Shown here: in pieces, positions 24,379 through 32,800 of the stretch
Numbering within the stretch: position 1 is the stretch's first letter
Layout: the number at the start of each line of letters is the position of its first letter
NCBI RefSeq assembly: GCF_015207285.1
Contig: NZ_JADEXD010000029.1
Coordinates: forward strand, 1-49,246
DNA: 49,246 nt
Origin: Tychonema sp. LEGE 07203
GTDB lineage: Bacteria > Cyanobacteriota > Cyanobacteriia > Cyanobacteriales > Microcoleaceae
Direction: 5' to 3'
The notes under the pieces: generated by a model
Told to the model about the DNA's origin: nothing
The model's database searches: none
What the model saw: the letters and a program-made list of their open reading frames with translations, nothing else
Program-made: the position numbers and the translations under genes

Positions 24379-26416
24379 CCCCGTACAAATCCTCCCACAA
24401 ATTATCAGAAATCGCCGTTTCAATATCCCGCAGCGACACCCCAGCCTTCTGCACAACATCTTTTCGGTGCAGAAATCTTTGGAAACTCGCGTGATAGATA
24501 CTGTAATCGGGAGGACTATCACCGCTACGCCGCAGAAACTGTTCCCAATCATCGAGAACTTCCTGCACATCCAAAGCATCTTCCTCAGCAAAATCCGCCA
24601 AAATATCGCAGCAAACCGGCTTGCGAGTTTTCGTCAACAAATAAATCACCTTCAACTTCCGGCGGCGCAATTCTTTATCCCTAACTGCCATTTCCATCCG
24701 CCCCCAATGCTTCTCATAATATCCCTCCAACTCCCTCGGCAAATCTTGCAAATTCACATCGCTGTACTTGCCGCTATCGATATCATTCAGCACGTAGCGC
24801 AGGTACATAAAGTTATTCTGGCTTTTTTCTGCCACCGCCGCCACAAACTGTTCGTGCTGCAAATTTTGACGGTTAATCCAACTCTGAATTGATGCGCTGT
24901 TGCTGGTGCGTTTGTCAATATAAACCTTGACATCCGCCAAACTTTCTGCACTGTACTGCATCAAATCAAAAACCTGATGATTTGGCAAAGGCAGAGTTTT
25001 CGGCTGCTTGGAAACAATAAAATAAACATTATCGGGCAAAGTATCCGGCAAATACAAAACATTGCTACCCCGCCCCTGCAAACTGAGATCGACTTCATCC
25101 AGGGCATCCACTACCACAATCAACTTTTTGCCGCCCAATTTAGCGCTGACTTCCCCCAACAATCGACTCAGAAAGTTGCCATCTCTGCTCGCATTTTCCG
25201 GCATTTGCGGATAATTTAGTTGAAAGCCTCGAATTAACTGAGTGCAGGCATTTTCCAGGAATTGTTCTGCCCGAACAATCCCTTGAGATTGCGAGTTAAA
25301 ATGGGCAACGCAGCGCCGCTTCAGCAGCAGCACTAACTTCGCCATAATTGAACTTTTCCCGACTCCCGGATCTGCTTCTAAAACAAAATAGCCTTTGCGA
25401 TTGTTCTGCAAAAATTCGGCAATTGCTGCAAACACAAATTGGCGGCCGGTAAAGTCTTGAGTCCGGTCTTTAATAATCGTTTCGCACTCGTAGGGAAGCG
25501 GCAATCTGGGCGTATCAGTATCAACAAATCGTTGCAGCAAGTTCTGAATTTGCGCCAAATCGTCGCGAATACCAATTTCCATCGCCTCCAATTTTACCAT
25601 CACTTGACAAATCTGCTGCTGCGTCGCCAAACTCTCCAATTTTTGCAGAATTTCCCCATTTTTCAGCCCCAAATCCTTGAGCTCGACTAACGCAATTTGG
25701 TGCAAATTCAACAGCATCGCGGCAAACTTTTCTCCTCCCTTCGCCGCATCCTGTTTCAGCACTTCGCGGTAGGCTTTCGGGAATGTTGTATACAGCTTTT
25801 TCGCCACAAATTCCACAATTGCCGCATCGAAGGATTTGCCCTCGCTGCGGGCAAATTCCTGCAGGAAACTTGCCCAATCTTCCGGTGTCAATCCCGTGAC
25901 GCGATCGAACTCTTCGACATCCGCAGAAAAAATCTTGGTTAGCTGGTCTTCGGAAATCTGCAAACCCCTTGACAAGTCGGCTGTATTCGTGTTAATATCC
26001 AGCCAGTATTTGGGAATTTTTTGGGCTAATTTATTTAAAGCCTGTTCTGGAGAAGGCAAATTTTTGCTAAGGGCGATCGCCTTTAATTCCTCCGACTCCG
26101 CCACACCCTTGAGAATATAGCCGATCGCCTCACCCGCCACCTTAATCAAATCGTGATTGTCCAGAATCTTCGGATTTTTCGCCAATTTTTCCGCCATCCG
26201 ATTTCCCAAGTCATTCGCCACGATATTCCCCGCAATACCACCAGCGATCGCAGCTAAGATAGAAACTCCCCCAAGTGCGATCGGGCCACCCATCATACCC
26301 GCTGCTGCTTGAGTTGCCGGATTGGCGATCGCATTAGAAATAAGCTGCCCCACAGCCATCACCGCACTGCATCCAACTACCCGAACTTTAGTATTAGCTA
26401 AATCTACTAACGGCAT
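24371..26416 (-). CDS. NACHT-type STAND ATPase with glycine-rich N-terminal region
   Basis: A 681-residue protein. Walker A is ADPGVGKSS (about residues 348-356) and Walker B is LIVVVDALDEVD (about 432-443), the DxxDE form typical of NACHT/STAND NTPases; YFIVSKQP looks like the sensor strand. FTGRQFVFAAIAEFL just ahead of the P-loop is also usual. A winged-helix-like part follows (KVIYLLTKTRKPVCCDILADF, YSIYHASFQRFL). The N-terminal 300 residues match no domain I know; residues about 38-68 (GMMGGPIALGGVSILAAIAG followed by GIAGNIV) form a glycine-spaced hydrophobic segment that could insert in a membrane. The start ATG 26416 removes 49 upstream residues encoded by repeat-rich DNA. It forms an operon with the downstream WD40-TPR gene. 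A defence or programmed-death role is inferred from the family. Confidence 0.83.
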   Translation of the reverse strand: MPLVDLANTKVRVVGCSAVMAVGQLISNAIANPATQAAAGMMGGPIALGGVSILAAIAGGIAGNIVANDLGNRMAEKLAKNPKILDNHDLIKVAGEAIGYILKGVAESEELKAIALSKNLPSPEQALNKLAQKIPKYWLDINTNTADLSRGLQISEDQLTKIFSADVEEFDRVTGLTPEDWASFLQEFARSEGKSFDAAIVEFVAKKLYTTFPKAYREVLKQDAAKGGEKFAAMLLNLHQIALVELKDLGLKNGEILQKLESLATQQQICQVMVKLEAMEIGIRDDLAQIQNLLQRFVDTDTPRLPLPYECETIIKDRTQDFTGRQFVFAAIAEFLQNNRKGYFVLEADPGVGKSSIMAKLVLLLKRRCVAHFNSQSQGIVRAEQFLENACTQLIRGFQLNYPQMPENASRDGNFLSRLLGEVSAKLGGKKLIVVVDALDEVDLSLQGRGSNVLYLPDTLPDNVYFIVSKQPKTLPLPNHQVFDLMQYSAESLADVKVYIDKRTSNSASIQSWINRQNLQHEQFVAAVAEKSQNNFMYLRYVLNDIDSGKYSDVNLQDLPRELEGYYEKHWGRMEMAVRDKELRRRKLKVIYLLTKTRKPVCCDILADFAEEDALDVQEVLDDWEQFLRRSGDSPPDYSIYHASFQRFLHRKDVVQKAGVSLRDIETAISDNLWEDLYGDG

Positions 26417-26984
26417 TTTAAATAATTCCCATACTTTGCAGTAGTTTAGCGCGGCGAGATAATTAAATACAAGGTTAATTAATCCGATTAACAAGAGAGA
26501 CTTTGAATGCTCTTGTCCCCCCCCGACTATCAGGAGGACACTGGGGGATATCCAGGTTTTCAACTGAAGACTGAAACCTCTATATCTCTCGTTTATATCT
26601 AAGTCTAGATCCCCCTAAATCCCCCTTAATAAGGGGGACTTTGAGAATGCTCTTGTCCCCCATTGTAGGGGCTGTGCCCCGTGCCGGCCCTCTTGGTTGG
26701 GGGGATCTCCTGATTCTCAACCCCTAGCACCCCTCCCGTTAACCGATTTGTAAACTTTTTTATAGATCCGAGCGCCCTGCTTTTTTTTGACGGATAATAT
26801 GAGTTTATTAATTTTTTAACTCTAGCGATCGCCCACAAAAAAATTTACTTTTCTTTACAAAGTAGCAACGAAAAAACAGAGCCCCAGGCAAGAATTTCGT
26901 TACAGACTTTAAATGCGGCGCGCGATCGACTAGAGTAAAAAAAATGGCTTTATCCGTTTATTCATCGCAAAGGAAACAAAGCTC
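26417..26984. other. Gap upstream of psaE: C-rich repeats and psaE leader
   Basis: Around 26604-26720 lie CCCCCTAAATCCCCCTTAAT followed by AAGGGGGACTTTGAGAATGC, a palindromic repeat of a kind common in these genomes; a related piece (GACTTTGAATGCTCTTGTCC) is at 26491. From about 26780 the sequence becomes AT-rich (TTTTTTTGACGGATAATATG), a plausible psaE promoter region with a leader of more than 150 nt. No gene seen. Confidence 0.6.
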
Positions 26985-27365
26985 ATGGTTCAACGCGGTT
27001 CGACAGTCCGGATTCTTCGCAAAGAATCCTTCTGGTATCAAGAAGTGGGCACCGTTGCTACGGTAGACCAAAGCGGCATTAAATACCCTGTTATCGTTCG
27101 CTTTAACACCGTAAATTATGCAGGCGTCAACACCAACAACTTCGCCCAAAGCGAAGTAGTGGAAGTGGCAGCCCCCAAAGCAAAAGCGAAAGCATCGACT
27201 CCAGCAGCTTCCGGCGGCAAGCAAACCACCGTAGAGCCGAAAACTCGGAAAACAGGCAGCGGAGCAACCCCCCAGCAGCCGAAAACTACCACCGGCAGCA
27301 AGCCTGGTGCAGAAGTTCCCGGCAGCGTCGAAGGTTCGCCAAATCAAGGAACAGAACAACGCTAA
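26985..27365 (+). CDS. psaE: Photosystem I reaction-centre subunit IV (PsaE) with long C-terminal extension
   Basis: PsaE is a stromal-side photosystem I subunit that helps ferredoxin docking and cyclic electron flow. Residues 1-63 ([52 protein letters not shown]) form the complete SH3-like PsaE barrel, normally nearly the whole protein (about 65-75 residues in cyanobacteria). Here it continues for about 60 more residues, rich in Lys, Thr, Pro, Gly and Ala ([20 protein letters not shown], ending SPNQGTEQR), which looks disordered and basic. A Shine-Dalgarno AAGGAAA precedes the ATG. mutM begins 2 bp after the stop, so they should share a transcript. Confidence 0.95.
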   Translation: MVQRGSTVRILRKESFWYQEVGTVATVDQSGIKYPVIVRFNTVNYAGVNTNNFAQSEVVEVAAPKAKAKASTPAASGGKQTTVEPKTRKTGSGATPQQPKTTTGSKPGAEVPGSVEGSPNQGTEQR

Positions 27366-27367
27366 TT

Positions 27368-28300
27368 GTGCCAGAACTGCCAGAAGTTGAAACTATTTGC
27401 CGGGGTTTGAACCAACTTACCCTCGATCGAGAAATTTTGGGCGGAGACGTGCTGTTAAATAGCTCGATCGCCCGCTCAATCTCTGCGACCGACTTTTTGA
27501 CAAAACTCAAAGGAAAGTCGATCGCATCTTGGTATCGGCGCGGCAAATACCTCCTGGCAGAACTATCTCAATGTAGGGGCGGTGGATGGTGCGGGCCCGC
27601 CCTCATCCCCGCGCCCACTCTTCCTTCTTCCTTCTTCCCTCTTCCTTCTTCCTTCTTCCTTCCCTCAAAAGCCGGCTGGTTGGGGGTTCACCTGCGGATG
27701 ACCGGACAATTGCTGTGGGTGAACGAATCCGAACCCCTGCCAAAACACGCGCGAGTCCGGCTATTTTTTGAAGGAAACCGAGAACTGCGGTTTGTAGATC
27801 AGCGCACCTTCGGGCAAATGTGGTACGTGCCTGCAGAAACAGAAGTGGAAAGCACAGTTACCGGCCTCAAACTCCTAGGCCCGGAACCGTTTTCAGAGGA
27901 ATTTACCACAGAATATTTCGCCCGCAAGCTGCACCGACGGGCGCGACCAATTAAAACAGCATTGCTAGACCAGTCACTGGTAGCGGGTTTGGGCAATATT
28001 TACGCAGATGAAACTTTGTTCTTGGCGGGAGTGATGCCGACAACTCTGTGCGCCGATTTGACAGCGCCGCAAATTGAGCGCATCCATACAGCTATTATTC
28101 AAGTTTTACAGCAGGCGATCGCAAACGGCGGCACCACTTTCAGTAATTTTCTCAACGTCCAAGGTGTAAACGGCAACTACGGCGGTGTCGCTTGGGTGTA
28201 CAACAGATCCGGTCAACCCTGCCGCACTTGCTCTACAACCATTGAAAAGATAAAATTAGCAGGGCGATCGACTCATTTTTGCCCCGCCTGCCAGAAATAA
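27368..28300 (+). CDS. mutM: Formamidopyrimidine-DNA glycosylase (Fpg/MutM) with a repeat-derived insertion
   Basis: A base-excision repair enzyme removing 8-oxoguanine and FapyG. It begins with GTG and reads MPELPEVETICRGL, so the catalytic N-terminal Pro and Glu are present; Lys60 in RRGKYLL is the catalytic beta-elimination lysine. LGVHLRMTGQLLW, the helix-two-turn-helix (LLDQSLVAGLGNIYADETLF) and the C-terminal zinc finger (CRTC...CPAC) are intact. Between YLLAEL and AGWLGVHLRMTG, residues about 68-100 are an extra roughly 33-residue segment rich in Gly, Pro, Ser and Phe. Its DNA is a dispersed intergenic element (27573-27603) followed by CTTCCTT heptamers, inserted in frame at a loop. 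Catalytic residues are unaffected, so activity is probably kept. Co-transcribed with psaE. Confidence 0.95.
   Translation: MPELPEVETICRGLNQLTLDREILGGDVLLNSSIARSISATDFLTKLKGKSIASWYRRGKYLLAELSQCRGGGWCGPALIPAPTLPSSFFPLPSSFFLPSKAGWLGVHLRMTGQLLWVNESEPLPKHARVRLFFEGNRELRFVDQRTFGQMWYVPAETEVESTVTGLKLLGPEPFSEEFTTEYFARKLHRRARPIKTALLDQSLVAGLGNIYADETLFLAGVMPTTLCADLTAPQIERIHTAIIQVLQQAIANGGTTFSNFLNVQGVNGNYGGVAWVYNRSGQPCRTCSTTIEKIKLAGRSTHFCPACQK
27573..27657 (+). repeat. Dispersed 31-bp element plus CTTCCTT heptamers inside mutM
   Basis: GTAGGGGCGGTGGATGGTGC and the next 11 bases match the inverse of the 44-bp tandem unit at 6337-6367 with one mismatch. About six CTTCCTT/CTTCCCT heptamers follow from 27613. 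Confidence 0.9.
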
Positions 28301-28601
28301 TAATTTCGGCAACAGATTTTGTATCATACCAATGGAATAAAGTAGTGCTAGATATTACCCCCCCTCCCGCGGGGGGGCTAAGACTTCATCCATAGCACAT
28401 AGGTCAGAAAAATGGTATCAGATTCGATCGATATACCCAATCTCAGCTTCCGACTCTTCAGTCTGCGAAGGCAGACTTCGTTCGTGTAGTTGCGGTTTCA
28501 ACCGCCGACTCAACTCAATCAACCACCAATTCTTTTAACTGGTATTAAAGCCAAATCCGACTTAAAATTTGTATACTTTTATAAACTAAACAGAGCAAGT
28601 C
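28301..28601. other. mutM-ndhO gap: C/G hairpin and inverted repeat copy
   Basis: CCCCCCCTCCCGCGGGGGGG (about 28358-28377) can form a strong stem and may end the psaE-mutM transcript. A copy of the AGTCTGC/GCGGTTT repeat seen at 8860-8975 lies inverted at about 28456-28513. The final 50 bp before ndhO are AT-rich and probably hold its promoter. Confidence 0.6.
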
Positions 28602-28817
28602 ATGGCAATCAAAAAAGGTAGCACCGTCCGCGCAATTCGCGAAAAATTGGAAAACAGCCTAGAAGCCACAGCCAGCGATCCGCGCTTTTCCTCCTATCTA
28701 TTTGAAACAAAAGGCGAAGTAATGGATATTCGCGGCGACTACGCCTTCGTCAAATTCGGCAAAGTCCCCACCCCGAATATTTGGCTGCGCCTAGACCAAC
28801 TCGAAGATTTTAACTAA
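28602..28817 (+). CDS. ndhO: NAD(P)H-quinone oxidoreductase subunit O
   Basis: A 71-residue subunit of the photosynthetic NDH-1 complex, found in cyanobacteria and chloroplasts and acting on the cytoplasmic face near the ferredoxin-binding arm. [44 protein letters not shown] and the [10 protein letters not shown] end match the family over its full length. The SH3-like fold is reminiscent of PsaE nearby. It has its own likely promoter in the AT-rich sequence upstream. Confidence 0.95.
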   Translation: MAIKKGSTVRAIREKLENSLEATASDPRFSSYLFETKGEVMDIRGDYAFVKFGKVPTPNIWLRLDQLEDFN

Positions 28818-28945
28818 TCGATAGAAACGAAACATCACTGTTTTGAATTTAACCTAGGGTGCGCCCGCGCACCTTATTGTCATATAACGTAGAGTACAAA
28901 ACCTGCGCCCGATCGCCATTAAACTAATTCTTAAAAGCAGCTTTT

Positions 28946-29026
28946 ATGGATTCGGGAAAACAGGTTTGGCAAAGTATTGAGGAAGCTAGATCGATCCTAA
29001 AAACTCCTCCTTCGAGCAATAATTAA
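28946..29026 (+). CDS. Possible 26-residue peptide
   Basis: The ATG opens MDSGKQVWQSIEEARSILKT and the frame ends with PPSSNN and TAA just before the 38-bp palindrome, which would serve as its terminator. Composition is protein-like (an amphipathic helix QVWQSIEEARSIL) and not repeat-derived. No Shine-Dalgarno is evident, and it is too short to be sure it is translated. Confidence 0.25.
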   Translation: MDSGKQVWQSIEEARSILKTPPSSNN

Positions 29027-29034
29027 GTTGACAT

Positions 29035-29072
29035 CGGTTAGTAGTGCGGACTTAAGTCCGCACTACTAACCG
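29035..29072. terminator. Perfect 38-bp palindrome followed by T-run
   Basis: CGGTTAGTAGTGCGGACTT is followed at once by its exact reverse complement and then TTTTTATT. It would form a 19-bp stem with almost no loop and could terminate transcription on the plus strand. It may also be a dispersed repeat (AGTGCGGACTTAAGTCCGCA core). Confidence 0.7.
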
Positions 29073-29115
29073 TTTTTATTATGGTAATCGACCGGACAGG
29101 ATATTTATCTATTAT

Positions 29116-29193
29116 ATTGCATACATCTGCCTCCTTCTGCGCTGCATCTGCCTTGCATCTGCCGTCTTGCTATCGATCGCAGATGTATGCAAT
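29116..29193. repeat. 15-bp perfect inverted repeat with 48-bp spacer
   Basis: ATTGCATACATCTGC at 29116-29130 and GCAGATGTATGCAAT at 29179-29193 are exact complements. The spacer repeats CATCTGCCTTGCATCTGCC. This may be a small dispersed element or a regulatory RNA stem. Confidence 0.7.
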
Positions 29194-29881
29194 CTTGTCT
29201 GATATATTTTAATAAGTTTAATAAATAAAATCGATAACATAAAATAATTAAAGTGCGTGGAAAATCATCTAAAAGTTCCCATTGCTCCCAAGGGTGTATA
29301 AAATCATACTTAAAGTAGGTCGATCGAGAATTAGCAAAAACTAGAGAAAAGCCGATCGGCTACATTGAAACAAACTTTAAGAGAGGCGCTCCGAACAGGA
29401 CATTCGATCGCAAAGCCCAGGAAACCATCGATCGAGTTTGCAGTCATAATAAAAGGGTGACAATTAGAACCGAAGGCGATCGGAAAAAAATGTCACAATT
29501 AGTTAAGACGCTGCCAGCCCTCGGGCCGTCAAACCCCGTTTCTCGCTGCCGCTTTCGGATCTTCCCTGATGCGATCGGTTTGAGCAGCCGGGTTTATACG
29601 TAAGTCTTGCGAGTAAAATTCTTAATAATTGACAATCTATGCAGCACCAAATCACCGATCGCCCGCTTTGTAGGTAAATATACTGAAATTAAGATGCTGG
29701 CTCGACAACCTCCAAATCTACAAAAAAATACGGAAATGCAGCATCAGTCGCTGCTAAGTGCTAGGAGAAACAGGAAAGTTTATCGTTTGCCTTTTTGATT
29801 TACCAGGCTCAAATTGCATAGCGATATGGGGATGACATCTGCCTCGATACCAAACCGCAAAACAACTAAAAAAATAGCATT

Positions 29882-32800
29882 ATGTTTCATCAATACCTGT
29901 ATCAAGAAGTAAGCAACCTGCGCGAAAAGCTAGCTCACCTAGAAAGAGAAATGCAGTCTCAAACCTGGTTCAAAAAGCTGCAAGCGCTGATGGGAGTCAT
30001 TAGCAAAATTCGCGAATCCCTAGACTTAGACACAATATTCAAAATCACAGCCACCGAAGTCCGGCAACTCCTAAATGCCGATCGAGTCGCCGTCTACCGC
30101 TTCCTTCCAGAATCCCAATGGAACGACGGCGAAGTAGTCTCCGAAGACGTACTTCCCCAATACAGCCCATCCCTAGGAACAAAAGTCCACGATCACTGCT
30201 TCGGCGAACAATTTGCAGCCAACTACGCCAAAGGATACGTTCAAGCAGTCACCGACATCTACAAAGCCCGGTTGAGCCCTTGTCATCTCAAAATCCTCAA
30301 GCGATTTCAAATCAGAGCAAACTTAGTCGTACCCCTACTGCAAGGGCAACATTTGTGGGGATTGCTGTGCATTCACTCCTGCGGCCAACCCCGCGAGTGG
30401 CAGGAAGACGAAATTGAATTTGCCAAACAAGTAGGCGACCATTTAGCAGTTGCAATTTATCAAGCCGAACTGCACCTGCAAACCCAGAGACAAATAGCAG
30501 AAATCGAATCGGCCCAGCACAAACTCCGCGAAAGCGAGCAAAAATATCACCAAATTCTCGACTCGATCGCCGATATGGTATTAGTCAAAGGCCCCCAATC
30601 AAAAATCGTCTGGGCAAATCAAGCATTCCGCAATTATTACGGCATGACTGAAGAGGAACTTCAAGGCATCACAGACGCACCTTTCGCCGATACCGACCAT
30701 ACTCTCCAGTACATCCAAGATGACGCTTTCATATTTGAAACCGGACAAACTCTGGAAATTGCCGAAGAACCGGCGACGCGCTACGACGGAGAAGTGCGGC
30801 TGTTCAGTACAGTCAAAACACCCATTCGCAATCAAGACGGCCAAATCACAATGACAGTCGGCGTCTCCCGCGACATGACGGAACGCAAACTAGCAGAAGA
30901 AGCCCTCAAAGCCAGCGAAACCAAATACCGCAGCCTGGTAGAAACCTCCCAAGACATGATTTGGTCGGTCGATGCCACAGGGCGCTACACCTTCGTCAAC
31001 CCAGCAGTTAAGTACATCTACGGTTACGAACCAGAAGAAATGCTCGGTAGACCATTCTCCGATTTTGTGACACCAGAACAAAGCGAGAAAGATTTAGCAG
31101 TTTTCGCCCGCCTGCTTGCGGGAGAATCAGTTTTCCAGCACGAAAGCACCCAAATCGGCAAAGACGGCAGCATCAAACATTTGATGTTCAATGCGATCGC
31201 CCTGCACGACGCCACCGGAAACGTCCTCGGTACCACCGGTACAGCTACCGACATTACCGATCGCAAGCGCGCCGAAGCAGCATTGCAACACGCCAACGCC
31301 GAACTAGAACGCAGAGTTGAAGCCCGCACCGCCGAACTGCGCCAGACTTTTGCCGCCCTCACCGCCAGCGAAGCCAAGTTCCGGACGATCGCGGCCACCA
31401 TCCCCGGAGCTCTGTTCCAATTTTGCAGCCGCGATGGAGTGTCGAGAGTAGACTACATGAGCGATGGCATCGAAGATATCAGCGGCGTCACAGCAGCAGA
31501 AATGATGCGAGACATCAATACATTCATTGCCCGCATCCACCCCGAAGACTTGGAAAGCTACATCGCTTCCGTCAACGAAGCCGTAGAAAATTCCTCCCTC
31601 TGGCACTACGAAGGGCGGTTAGTCAAGCCAAACGGCGAAATTCGCTGGTGGCAGGGCGACTCCATGCCCACCCGCAGCGAAACCGGCGAAATTGTATTTT
31701 GCGGCGTCTTATTCGACATCACCGATCGCAAAATTGCCGAAACCGCCATCCGCGAAAGCCAGCGGCAGCTCAAAGAAGCCCAGAGACTCGCCCACGTCGG
31801 GAACTGGGAACTCGACCCAGCCACCGAAACCCTCACTTGGTCAGAAGAACTTTTCCGCATCTTCGGACTCGAACCGGCCGCCTTTGCGCCCACCAGAGAA
31901 GAACAAGTCGCTCAGATCCATCCAGAAGATTTGGAATTGTGGAGGACGGAAGTAGAGCGAGGACTTGACTTCGGTATTCCCTTTGATTTTGACTACCGCT
32001 TTTACCGTCCCGACGGCACGCTGCGGCACCTCAACGCCTTGGGCCGCGCCGAAACCGATGCCAGCGGCAAGGTGGTAAAACTGTTCGGCACGGCGATCGA
32101 CATTACCGATCGCAAAGCCGCCGAAGCAGCGCTGCGGCAAGCAGCAGCCGAATTAGAAGACAGAGTGAACGATCGTACCGCCGAACTTTCCCAAGCAGTC
32201 GCTCAGTTAGAACAAGAAATTGGCGATCGCAAACAGGCAGAAGCAGCCCTGCAAGTTTCCGAGCAAAACCTGCGAACCATCTTTAATAATGTCTACGACG
32301 CTATCTTAATTCACGATTTAGAAGGCAACATTATCGATGTCAACAATCGAATGTTAGAAATGTACGGAGTGACCCAGGAACAAGCAACAAAGTTATCAAT
32401 TAAAAACGACTATTCAACCGACAATTCTGTCGAACAAATGGCAGAACTTTGGGAAAAAGTATTAGCCGGCAAAACAGGTCGCGTGGAATGGAAAGCCAAG
32501 CGTCCCAACGACGGTTCAACCTTTGATGCAGAAGTTGCCCTCTCCAAAATTTATCTCAACGGCAATGTTAATATCATTGCCAACGTCCGAGATATTAGCG
32601 ATCGCAAACAGGCAGAAGCCGAACTCCAACGCACTCAAAACTTTATGGAATCAGTGCTCAAAACCATACCCGTAGCAGTGGTTGCCAAGGAAGCCGAAGA
32701 ACTGCGATTTGTACTGTGGAACCCAGTCGCCGGAGAGTTGCTCGGTTTCAGCGCAGCAGAAGTTTTGGGCAAAAATGATTTCGACCTTTTCCCAACAGAA

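Larger units (their letters stand above)
28818..29881. other. Gene-poor gap of about 1060 bp with palindromes and short ORFs
   Basis: The gap holds a possible 26-codon ORF (28946-29026), a perfect 38-bp palindrome (29035-29072), a 15-bp inverted repeat (29116-29193), and AT-rich sequence with scattered HIP1-like GATCG words to 29880. From about 29450 the strand facing the kinase gene is probably its leader. I cannot recognise a known RNA gene here. Confidence 0.6.

Noticed and set aside
24371..24390. Programmed ribosomal frameshift joining NACHT and WD40 genes
   Set aside because: No classical slippery heptamer or downstream pseudoknot is evident; translational coupling or a simple indel explains the overlap better.
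24379..24591. N-terminal 71 residues of the longest WD40 frame
   Set aside because: They are the 3' end of the NACHT gene read in another frame, with Cys/Arg-rich unlikely composition.
29490..29603. 37-codon ORF (MSQLVKTLPALGPSNPVSRC...)
   Set aside because: Arg/Ser/Pro-rich composition, no ribosome-binding site and no recognisable similarity; likely chance.
29607..29798. 63-codon ORF before the kinase gene
   Set aside because: No Shine-Dalgarno, basic low-quality composition and no recognised domain.
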